Shown: one piece after another, positions 1 to 5,439 of the stretch
Numbering within the stretch: the stretch's first letter is position 1
Layout: every line of letters starts with the position of its first letter
Origin: Acetobacteraceae bacterium
GTDB lineage: Bacteria > Pseudomonadota > Alphaproteobacteria > Acetobacterales > Acetobacteraceae
Length of the DNA stretch: 8,945 bases
Reading direction: 5' to 3'
Assembly (NCBI GenBank): GCA_003164305.1
Contig: PLSZ01000001.1
Span: forward strand, 308-9,252
The notes under the pieces: model-generated
The model's input: only the letters and a program-made list of their open reading frames with translations
Databases searched by the model: none
Told to the model about the DNA's origin: nothing
Translations under genes and position numbers: made by a program

Positions 1-618
1 CGCGAATTGTTTCACCTGTGCCGATCGCAATTTCCCTGCGGCACACCTTACGGCACTGAACTGGGCGCTTCAGTTTACAAAGCGGACATTGAAGGCGCCA
101 AGGCGGACATCAAGGCGTCCGGCTACGCGGGGGAGAAGATCGTTATCATCAACCCCACCGATTTCGCAAGCATCGCTCCGTTTGGCGACGTCACCTACGA
201 CCTGTTCCGCAAGCTCGGGCTGAATGTCGAAATCGCGGAAACCGATTGGGGAACCGTCGTGCAACGCCGCGGCAGCAGGGAGCCCGTCGAGAAAGGGGGC
301 TGGTCGATCTTCCACACGTGGTGGACTGGGTCATCGACAGCCAATCCAGCGGTCAGCGCGCCGCTGCGCGGGCAAGGCAGCACCGGTTGGTTCGGCTGGT
401 ATGAGAATTCGAAAATCGAAGACCTGACCACGCGGTGGCTTCAGGCCCCAACTGATGCGGAGCGGCTGCAATTGACCAACGCGATCCAGGCCGAGGCGTT
501 CGAGACCGTGCCAAGCATCCCACTTGGGCAGTTTTTCATCCGGTCAGCCTATCGCAGTGACCTGACGGGGGTCCTGGAAGGGACCGGCACCTACTCCTGG
601 AACGTGCAGCGCGGGTGA
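1..618 (+). CDS. ABC transporter substrate-binding protein, peptide/nickel/opine type (SBP_bac_5 family), C-terminal part
   Basis: The reading frame is open from base 1 to the TGA at 616-618, so this is the last 205 codons of a longer gene whose start lies outside the window; a TTG at position 7 is in frame but is not a credible start. The segment opens with a Cys-rich stretch containing FPCGTPYGTE, which I recognise from the hinge region of DppA/OppA-like periplasmic proteins. The fragment also carries the usual GYAGEKIVI strand, a Trp-rich ligand-pocket region (GWSIFHTWWTG) and the closing IPLGQFF segment. Full family members are about 500-550 residues, so roughly 60% is missing at the left edge. 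The role would be periplasmic ligand capture for a Dpp-type importer. No permease follows it directly: the next gene is convergent, 5 bases away. The Dpp-type permeases at 6613-8443 lack a substrate-binding gene in this window, so a partnership is possible but unproven. Confidence 0.9.
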   Translation, partial: RELFHLCRSQFPCGTPYGTELGASVYKADIEGAKADIKASGYAGEKIVIINPTDFASIAPFGDVTYDLFRKLGLNVEIAETDWGTVVQRRGSREPVEKGGWSIFHTWWTGSSTANPAVSAPLRGQGSTGWFGWYENSKIEDLTTRWLQAPTDAERLQLTNAIQAEAFETVPSIPLGQFFIRSAYRSDLTGVLEGTGTYSWNVQRG

Positions 619-619
619 C

Positions 620-639
620 GGCCTCAGGCGGCCTGGGCC
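620..639. terminator. GC-only hairpin at the convergent gene junction, possible weak bidirectional terminator
   Basis: GGCC at 620-623 can pair with GGCC at 636-639, and CAGG at 625-628 with CCTG at 632-635, leaving a 3-base loop and one bulged T at 624. It sits exactly where the substrate-binding protein gene and the ferritin-like gene converge, with only 5 bases between stop codons. There is no T-tract on either side, so it is not a canonical intrinsic terminator. It also overlaps the last codons of the minus-strand gene, and GC-rich coding DNA forms such stems by chance. Confidence 0.25.
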
Positions 640-1460
640 CTCGCCTCGGGCTCCAGGCTGGTGAGCGCCGGTAACGCGGCAGCTGACACTCCCAGGTGAT
701 ACGCCAGGATTTCGCGCCGGAAATTGTCGTAGAGCGCGACATGACCACCAACATCGGTGTGTGCCGCTCGCTCGGTCAAAGCCCAGGAGTCCCGAAGATA
801 AGGATTAAGGTTGCGCTGCAAAGCCTCATCCGCGGCGAGAATTTTCGCGCCCCACTCCTCACGTTGCGACGGTGACGCCGCGTCGAACCTCCGCAACCAC
901 CATTCGGTGATCTTGATGCGGTGAAATTCCTCATCCGGAACGACGCGCTCCTCGGCGAAACTCTTGAATGGCAGATCAGCAATCTGGGTGGTACGGCGAC
1001 GGATCAGCACCTTGGGTAGGATGTGGTGCTCGAAATGCAATTCCCAGGCGAGGAAGCCGTGCCAGCTGCCGGTCGCGATTTCGCCTACCCGTTCCCAATG
1101 GGCGGCAATCGCCTTCTCAACGCGGGCGATCTGATCGCGTCCGGTCAGCGCGGTGGTGCGGTCCCGCGTGGCCCAGGCGTGTGCGCCGTCGTCGCCGATC
1201 TGCCGCGCGAGGACCAGTTGAAAGTCGGGATCATCCTGGAAAAGCCGGTTCACCGCGTCGGATGCGAGTTGCACGATGAAAAGGTCGTGGGCGGTACTCC
1301 AGACATAGAGGTCGGCCAGCGCCTCGCGCTCTTCCGGTGTGCGGGGGCCACGCGGCGGGCTCGTGCGCTCCAGGGGGATAGTTGGCGCATACTGATGGGC
1401 AATGCGGTTGAAGAGATCCTCTTCGAACCGGCCATTATAGGTTGGCCTCGAGGTGGTCAT
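624..1460 (-). CDS. Ferritin-like (putative diiron) protein of unknown function
   Basis: The protein has 278 residues and no signal peptide, so it is likely cytoplasmic. I do not recognise the exact family. It is mostly helical, with acidic/His pairs spaced like a four-helix diiron site: H58-D59 in the first helix, D91xxH94 in the second, E140 and E144 with H142, H145 and H146 in the third, and E177xxH180 in the fourth. Trp and Tyr are frequent (WW at 187-188). This arrangement resembles ferritin-like or diiron oxygenase proteins, but the first-helix Glu is not obvious, so metal binding is inference. An in-frame ATG at 1496 would lengthen it by 12 residues, but that codon overlaps the -10 box. 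The ATG at 1460 has GGAG 9 bases upstream, so I chose 1460. It is monocistronic with its own promoter, convergent with the gene to its left. Alternatives are a haem or non-metal helical bundle protein. Confidence 0.75.
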   Translation of the reverse strand: MTTSRPTYNGRFEEDLFNRIAHQYAPTIPLERTSPPRGPRTPEEREALADLYVWSTAHDLFIVQLASDAVNRLFQDDPDFQLVLARQIGDDGAHAWATRDRTTALTGRDQIARVEKAIAAHWERVGEIATGSWHGFLAWELHFEHHILPKVLIRRRTTQIADLPFKSFAEERVVPDEEFHRIKITEWWLRRFDAASPSQREEWGAKILAADEALQRNLNPYLRDSWALTERAAHTDVGGHVALYDNFRREILAYHLGVSAAALPALTSLEPEARAQAA

Positions 1461-1469
1461 CCGTGGACG

Positions 1470-1473
1470 CTCC
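1470..1473 (-). promoter_or_regulatory. Ribosome binding site deciding the start of the ferritin-like gene
   Basis: GGAG on the minus strand lies 9 bases before the ATG at 1460. Together with the promoter mapped at 1495-1522 it rules out the longer in-frame start at 1496. Confidence 0.7.
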
Positions 1474-1494
1474 GTGCTTCGTGGCGATGCATGC

Positions 1495-1522
1495 ATATTA
1501 CACGTTTTAATGAAGTGGTCAA
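1495..1522 (-). promoter_or_regulatory. Sigma70-type promoter of the ferritin-like gene
   Basis: On the minus strand, TTGACC (1522-1517) is followed by a 16-base spacer and TAATAT (1500-1495). The -35 box matches the consensus at 5 of 6 positions and the -10 box at 4 of 6. Transcription would start near 1488, giving a leader of about 28 bases to the ATG at 1460. The stretch is markedly AT-rich against GC-rich surroundings, as expected for a real promoter. A perfect 10-base palindrome, ATGCATGCAT (1487-1496), covers the predicted start point. Confidence 0.6.
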
Positions 1523-1540
1523 CACGTAATAACTATGTTA
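1497..1540. promoter_or_regulatory. Candidate operator dyads around the ferritin-like gene promoter
   Basis: Two symmetric elements overlap the promoter. ATTACACGT (1497-1505) and ACACGTAAT (1522-1530) form an inverted repeat matching at 7 of 9 positions that brackets the spacer and touches both boxes. The same arms also contain ACACGT as a direct repeat with a 22-base period, about two helical turns. Just upstream of the -35 box, TAACTATGTTA (1530-1540) is a perfect 4-3-4 inverted repeat. Such placement suits a repressor or activator of TetR, MarR or similar type. No regulator gene is present in the window to pair with it, so binding is inference. Confidence 0.35.
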
Positions 1541-1554
1541 CTAGGTATGAGATT

Positions 1555-2655
1555 TCAGTGGCAGAGACCGTAGCCACCGGCCATCACGACCGACGCCGGA
1601 TTGCCCGCCACGCGAATCGTCGCCGCCAGGCGCTGTCTCCGTGCGTCCACCACCGCGATCTCATTGGTTTCCGACAGCGGCAAATACAGCTTCTGTCCAT
1701 CGGGAGTGACCACCCCACGTCCCGGTGCGCCATCGAGCGAAATCTTTTTCAGCAGACTTTGGGCCTCAAGATCGTAAATCGAGACCTCCCGCTCGGTCTC
1801 ACTTGGCAGGAGCGCCACGGTGTCGAACCACGTGGCATAGATCGTCCGCACCCCGGAGTCGGACGGCAGCACCATTGGCGCCACATGTGTGCTTTGACGA
1901 ACGACGGTCAGAGTTTCTCGCTGATTATCGGCGATCAACACGAAGCTACCGCTGGCGGACGGAAACGCCGCCGTGGATCCAGGACCGGTGTCGATGGGAA
2001 TAAGCGGCGCGGCGTGTTCCAGATCCAGCACGCCCACCCCGCCGTCGCCATCCGATTGCACGAACAGCCGTTGCCCGTTCGCGGTTCGCGTCAGGGCGCG
2101 GCTTCCACCTGGCAGACCCGTCGCAATGGAATTCGCCAATCGGCCCGTCGTCACGTCGATCACATCAATCGCCCCTGGCCGCGCGCCGGAAAGATAGAGC
2201 GCGCCGTTGTTCACGCTGAACACCATGTCGCGCAGGGCTGGCAGGCCGTCCACGAATCCCAATTGCTTTGATGACAGCAGATCGATCAGCACAACGCGTC
2301 CGCCCGTCAGATCCGCCAGAGCGATGGTCAGACCATCGGTGCTGATCGCCACACGTCCGGGCACCAGATCCAACTTAATCTCTCGGATCGTCCGGCCCGC
2401 GAGGTCGACCAAATCCAGACGCGCGGTTTCGCCGTCGATCACCACGAGCTTGCCGAGTGACGATGAAAGTTCGATCTGGCGCGGAACCAGCCCAACATCG
2501 AGCGTGCCCTCCACCGTGTCGTTATCCGGATCGATCAGCGTGACCGCGGTCGAACCCGCGATCGAAACGAACACCGCGTTCTGAATGTCTTCCACCGCTC
2601 GGGCGGAGTGGAGGGCAAAGCACATCAGCAGCAGCGCGACGATGACGCGGATCAT
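1555..2655 (-). CDS. Secreted YVTN-type beta-propeller protein at the end of an ABC importer operon
   Basis: The protein has 366 residues. The start at 2655 gives a clean signal peptide (basic MIR, hydrophobic VIVALLLMCFAL, cleavage after SARA near residue 20), whereas the longer in-frame start at 2715 would bury it. AGGG lies 9 bases upstream. The mature part is a chain of roughly 42-residue units with the pattern xVxVID...G.....I..G..P..xxxS.DG..LY, seen for example at 100-128, 160-200 and 310-350. This fits a seven- or eight-bladed periplasmic propeller of the YncE/YVTN kind. Such folds serve as binding or scaffold modules or, in some families, as enzymes; no haem-binding CxxCH or catalytic signature is visible. 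The gene begins 1 base after the stop of the ATPase gene, so it should be translationally coupled to the importer and made with it. Its precise role, for example as an accessory ligand or cofactor binder, is unknown. Confidence 0.85.
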   Translation of the reverse strand: MIRVIVALLLMCFALHSARAVEDIQNAVFVSIAGSTAVTLIDPDNDTVEGTLDVGLVPRQIELSSSLGKLVVIDGETARLDLVDLAGRTIREIKLDLVPGRVAISTDGLTIALADLTGGRVVLIDLLSSKQLGFVDGLPALRDMVFSVNNGALYLSGARPGAIDVIDVTTGRLANSIATGLPGGSRALTRTANGQRLFVQSDGDGGVGVLDLEHAAPLIPIDTGPGSTAAFPSASGSFVLIADNQRETLTVVRQSTHVAPMVLPSDSGVRTIYATWFDTVALLPSETEREVSIYDLEAQSLLKKISLDGAPGRGVVTPDGQKLYLPLSETNEIAVVDARRQRLAATIRVAGNPASVVMAGGYGLCH

Positions 2656-2656
2656 C

Positions 2657-3442
2657 TTATGCGGCCCTAGCGTCCAAGGCGCCCATATCACGCAGAATCT
2701 GCTGGCGAAGCTCAATGAACACTGGCGATGCCCGGTCGCGCGGCCGAGGCAAATCCAGCGCGATCTCCCGCGTCACGCGGCCCGGACGCGGTTGCATCAC
2801 CAGTACTCGATCGCTGAGATAAATCGCCTCTTCCACGTCGTGCGTGACGAGAATCATCGTCACGCGCCGGCTTTGCCAGATGCGCAACAACTCGCCCTGC
2901 AGCCGGATTCGGGTCAGCGCATCGAGGGCGCCCAGAGGCTCGTCCAACAGCAGGATTTCCGGCTCGCCCACAAGGCCACGGGCAATGGCGGCGCGTTGCG
3001 CCATGCCGCCAGACAATTGGTAAGGAAAAGCGTGCTCGAACCCGGTCAGGCCGACCAGTTCAATGTGACGGCGCACGGCGTCGCGCTTACGTTCGCGCGG
3101 CCAATCCAGGCGTTCCAGGCTGAGGGCGATGTTTTCTTCCAATGTCATCCATGGCAAAAGTCGATGGTCTTGGAAGACAATGCCGCGGCGCAGGCTGGTG
3201 CCGCGGATCGGCTCGCCATCGAGACGGATTTCACCATCGAACACAGGATCGAGGCCGACAATCAACCGCAACAGCGTCGACTTGCCGCAACCACTGGCAC
3301 CGACAAGGCTGATGAAGTCTCCCGATGCGACGCTCAGCGTGATGTCGCGCAGTACGTCCAGCATGCGGCCTTTGACATTGTATTCCTTGCCGACGCGATC
3401 CAGCCGCAGACTGCCTCGTTCAGTCACGCCATCATCGACCAT
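2657..3442 (-). CDS. ABC transporter ATP-binding protein, nitrate/sulfonate/taurine type (SsuB/TauB-like)
   Basis: This 261-residue cytoplasmic ATPase powers import of the ligand delivered by the neighbouring binding protein. All nucleotide-binding elements are intact: Walker A GASGCGKS (48-55), Q-loop Gln91 in the segment VFQDHRLLPW, signature LSGGMAQR (143-150), Walker B ILLLDEP (163-169), D-loop GALDALTR (171-178) and switch His201 in VTHDVEEA. RGIVFQDHRLLPW and the short C-terminus without a regulatory domain are typical of the SsuB/TauB/NrtD subfamily. The in-frame start at 3520 would add 26 Trp- and Ser-rich residues that are antisense-like and fall inside the permease gene, so I chose the ATG at 3442, which has AGGG 5 bases upstream. 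It overlaps the end of the permease gene by 11 bases. A GTG five codons downstream is an alternative start. Confidence 0.95.
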   Translation of the reverse strand: MVDDGVTERGSLRLDRVGKEYNVKGRMLDVLRDITLSVASGDFISLVGASGCGKSTLLRLIVGLDPVFDGEIRLDGEPIRGTSLRRGIVFQDHRLLPWMTLEENIALSLERLDWPRERKRDAVRRHIELVGLTGFEHAFPYQLSGGMAQRAAIARGLVGEPEILLLDEPLGALDALTRIRLQGELLRIWQSRRVTMILVTHDVEEAIYLSDRVLVMQPRPGRVTREIALDLPRPRDRASPVFIELRQQILRDMGALDARAA

Positions 3443-4256
3443 CAAAGCCCTGCTTCCAGCGGAGCAAGTGGCGCTCCACCACCAATACACCACGATCGAT
3501 CGTGAACCCCACCAGGCCAATCACCACCATGCAAACCAGCAACTGGTCCGTCAGCAACAGCGCCTGAGCCCGGAAAATCAAGTAACCGATGCCTTGCATC
3601 CCGCTCAGTCCCTCGGCCACGACGACCATGGCCCACGCAAGTCCGGCGCCGTATCGAACGCCGACGAGAATGCTGGGGAGAGCGGCGGGAATGATGATCC
3701 GGCGGACCAGTTGCGCGCGGCGCAAGGTCAGCACATCGGCGAGATCAATATACTCTTTCGGCACGCCGCGGATCCCTTGCAGCGTGTTGAGAAACACCGG
3801 AAAGAACACGACCTTGGTGATGATGACGACCTTGGCGAGCGGGCCGATGCCAAGCCACAGCACAACCAACGGCAACCAGGCGATGGCGGGAATTTGCCGG
3901 ATGCTGTCGAGTGTGGGTCCCAGAAATCGCGCCACTCCGCGCGATAAACCCGCAGCGCCGCCGAGCAGGATACCGAGGCCGGCACCATACAGAAAACCCT
4001 GCGCGACGATATCGATGCTGGCGAGGAAGTCGTGCAGGAAGTCCTGCTTTATCACCATGTCGAAAAAAGCCGCCACCGTGCGTTCCGGTGTCGGCAGGAA
4101 CACCGGCTTAACCCAGTGCAGGTGCGACGCTGTCTCCCACAACGACAGGATCGCGATCGGCAGCAAGACCCCGGTCATGCCGGGAAGCGAGGCCTGAAAT
4201 GTCGAACGCTCGGGCTCCGGTGTGACGGCGACAGCCGGGATCGTCGCACCGCTCAT
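3432..4256 (-). CDS. ABC transporter permease, nitrate/sulfonate/taurine type (SsuC/TauC-like)
   Basis: This 274-residue inner-membrane permease has about six hydrophobic segments (roughly 26-40, 84-104, 120-150, 190-215, 220-235 and 236-257). Family marks are FLPTPERT (53-60) after the first helix, SIRQIPAIAWLPLVVLWLGIG (118-138) and the cytoplasmic EAA-type loop at about 168-200 ending in RRIIIPAALPSI, which docks on the ATPase. The loop is somewhat divergent: the usual Glu-Ala-Ala...Gly core reads DLADVLTLRRAQ. I chose the ATG at 4256, one base after the stop of the binding-protein gene (TGACATG), rather than the in-frame start at 4358, which lies inside that gene. No strong Shine-Dalgarno is present, so translation is probably coupled. 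One permease gene implies a homodimer, as usual in this family. Confidence 0.95.
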   Translation of the reverse strand: MSGATIPAVAVTPEPERSTFQASLPGMTGVLLPIAILSLWETASHLHWVKPVFLPTPERTVAAFFDMVIKQDFLHDFLASIDIVAQGFLYGAGLGILLGGAAGLSRGVARFLGPTLDSIRQIPAIAWLPLVVLWLGIGPLAKVVIITKVVFFPVFLNTLQGIRGVPKEYIDLADVLTLRRAQLVRRIIIPAALPSILVGVRYGAGLAWAMVVVAEGLSGMQGIGYLIFRAQALLLTDQLLVCMVVIGLVGFTIDRGVLVVERHLLRWKQGFDGR

Positions 4257-4257
4257 G

Positions 4258-5304
4258 TCAGTAAACGCTGTATTCGCCACCATCGAAGAATCGCTTGTCG
4301 ATGAACGCATCGATCTGTTCATCTGTAAGGTGATGGTCGGCCAGGATTTCGTCGCCATGGGCCAGGTACCAGGCCTGGAACGATTTCACCGCGTTGACCG
4401 CTGCGGGGGCCGAGGGCTCACCCTCCATGAAAACGAACGACGACGGATCGAGCAGACCGAACCGGGCGATCTCCAGCGGGACACGGCGGCCTTTGGCGAT
4501 CAGTTCGGCCGCCTCGTCAGGATTGCTTTTAACCCAGGCCATCGTGCGGTTGCGCGCCAACAGAAATGCCCGGATCGCGCGTGGATGTTGTTCCGCGAAC
4601 TCGCGCATCGCGAAATACGACACTCGCCCGGCATAGTTGACGTAGACGCCATCCTCGGGGCTGCGCCCGATCGCCTTTACCTGGCCTGACGTCCAAAGCG
4701 CGGCCTGCTCGGCGATCGCGATGTGTGTCGATGTCGCCTCGATCCGGCCACTGAGTAGCGCGTTGGTCGTGGCGACGGCGTTCATGATATTGGTGAACCG
4801 CACCGCTCCCTCGCGGACCTTGGTATCGAGCGGCACGCCCGCGGTGTCGAGAATTTCGGTTGGCGAGGTCCAGCCGCAACTAACGCGGCTCGATCCCAGC
4901 GTCTTCCCTTTCAGATCCGCGACCGTCTGAATGGGAGAGTCCTTCAGGGCCAGCACCGGCGTGCGCGCCGGCGAAGACTTCGTCGAGAGCCAAACGATCG
5001 ATGCGTCGATGCCGTTGGCCTTATGAATGGTCGCCGGGTACATCATCCGCTGCGCCAGCGCGAGGCCGCCGCGATCGAGCAACGCCGCTTCGGAACCGGA
5101 GAGCTGGTGCGTGCCGGGATCAACCAGCACTACCTCCGCCGTACCGATCCGCCGATATTCTTCCTGCAGGAATCTCTTGGCGAAGGCCACGACCGTCCAG
5201 TCTTCCAGCGGCAGGTTGATCGATGGAAGCGGCTCATCGGCCCGCGCCGGCTTCTGGGTAAAGCCGAGCGCGAGGACGATCGCCAGAAGAAACCGGATGG
5301 TCAT
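4258..5304 (-). CDS. ABC transporter substrate-binding protein, nitrate/sulfonate/taurine type (SsuA/TauA/NMT1-like)
   Basis: This 348-residue periplasmic protein is the first gene of the leftward operon and captures the ligand for the permease and ATPase encoded downstream. The signal peptide runs from MTIRFLLAIVLALGF to a probable cleavage after PARA near residue 22. Family features are the segment TVADLKGKTLGSSR (127-140), which in SsuA/NMT1-like proteins closes the ligand cleft, the preceding strand ARTPVLALKDSP, the run NALLSGRIEA (181-190), and the C-terminal helical part with Trp257 and Trp312. The length is normal for the family. AGGA at 5313-5316 lies 8 bases upstream of the ATG. Ligand class in this family (sulfonates, nitrate, taurine, pyrimidines, aromatic acids) cannot be read from sequence; the adjacent flavin monooxygenase makes an organosulfur or organonitrogen compound more likely. 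Confidence 0.93.
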   Translation of the reverse strand: MTIRFLLAIVLALGFTQKPARADEPLPSINLPLEDWTVVAFAKRFLQEEYRRIGTAEVVLVDPGTHQLSGSEAALLDRGGLALAQRMMYPATIHKANGIDASIVWLSTKSSPARTPVLALKDSPIQTVADLKGKTLGSSRVSCGWTSPTEILDTAGVPLDTKVREGAVRFTNIMNAVATTNALLSGRIEATSTHIAIAEQAALWTSGQVKAIGRSPEDGVYVNYAGRVSYFAMREFAEQHPRAIRAFLLARNRTMAWVKSNPDEAAELIAKGRRVPLEIARFGLLDPSSFVFMEGEPSAPAAVNAVKSFQAWYLAHGDEILADHHLTDEQIDAFIDKRFFDGGEYSVY

Positions 5305-5322
5305 TGGCCTGGTCCTCTCGAG

Positions 5323-5328
5323 TTTATA
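5323..5328 (-). promoter_or_regulatory. Possible -10 box for the leftward SsuABC-type operon
   Basis: TATAAA on the minus strand matches the -10 consensus at 5 of 6 positions and would start transcription near 5316, about 12 bases before the ATG. No good -35 box lies 16-18 bases upstream (GTAATG at a 17-base spacer). This suggests activator dependence, or that the real promoter lies elsewhere in the intergenic region. Confidence 0.3.
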
Positions 5329-5343
5329 TCACGTGCGTCAGGT

Positions 5344-5377
5344 GCCATTACCGCCACGTTAACCACGAGTCAATGGC
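5344..5377. promoter_or_regulatory. Nested dyad in the divergent promoter region, candidate regulator site
   Basis: GCCATT (5344-5349) and AATGGC (5372-5377) form a perfect 6-base inverted repeat. Its centre coincides exactly with the palindrome GTTAAC (5358-5363), giving the symmetric layout GCCATT-N8-GTTAAC-N8-AATGGC. It lies between the two divergent operons, next to a TATAAT at 5379-5384. A site here could serve both operons, as divergent LysR-type sites often do, but no regulator gene is in the window. Confidence 0.4.
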
Positions 5378-5378
5378 G

Positions 5379-5384
5379 TATAAT
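5379..5384 (+). promoter_or_regulatory. Consensus TATAAT, possible second -10 box for the monooxygenase operon
   Basis: The hexamer is a perfect match to the -10 consensus. The sequence at the expected -35 position (ACGTTA, 17-base spacer) is poor and lies inside the nested dyad at 5344-5377, so this would be an activated promoter if it is real. It competes with the better-balanced promoter at 5387-5414. Confidence 0.35.
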
Positions 5385-5386
5385 AG

Positions 5387-5414
5387 TTGACACACCCTGT
5401 CCGGACAGTGAAAT
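5387..5414 (+). promoter_or_regulatory. Promoter of the monooxygenase/Dpp-type operon with an operator-like palindrome in its spacer
   Basis: A perfect -35 box TTGACA (5387-5392) is followed by a 16-base spacer and TGAAAT (5409-5414, 4 of 6 matches). Transcription would start near 5421, giving a leader of about 19 bases. The spacer contains CTGTCCGGACAG (5397-5408), a perfect 12-base palindrome that abuts the -10 box. This is the classic position for a repressor, or for a MerR-like regulator that distorts the spacer. The protein that would bind is unknown. Confidence 0.5.
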
Positions 5415-5427
5415 TGCCGTCCATGAT

Positions 5428-5431
5428 GGAG
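5428..5431 (+). promoter_or_regulatory. Ribosome binding site deciding the start of the flavin monooxygenase gene
   Basis: GGAG lies 8 bases before the ATG at 5440. The same frame stays open upstream to 5023, but that stretch overlaps the divergent binding-protein gene and the promoter region, so the start at 5440 is preferred. Confidence 0.7.
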
Positions 5432-5439
5432 CCTGGATC

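Noticed and set aside
1461..1496. 12-residue N-terminal extension of the ferritin-like protein
   Set aside because: The ATG at 1496 lies inside the predicted -10 box, and GGAG is correctly spaced for the ATG at 1460.
1453..2271. 272-codon plus-strand frame opposite the beta-propeller gene
   Set aside because: It has a His- and Arg-rich composition and no family features, crosses the promoter of the ferritin-like gene and lies opposite a well-supported secreted protein.
2585..3505. 306-codon open frame on the plus strand opposite the SsuB-like ATPase
   Set aside because: The minus-strand frame carries every ABC motif. The plus-strand product is Gln-, His- and Arg-rich, typical of a shadow frame.
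5023..5439. 139-codon N-terminal extension of the monooxygenase frame
   Set aside because: It overlaps the divergent substrate-binding protein gene and the promoter elements. The ATG at 5440 has a good ribosome binding site and fits the family length.
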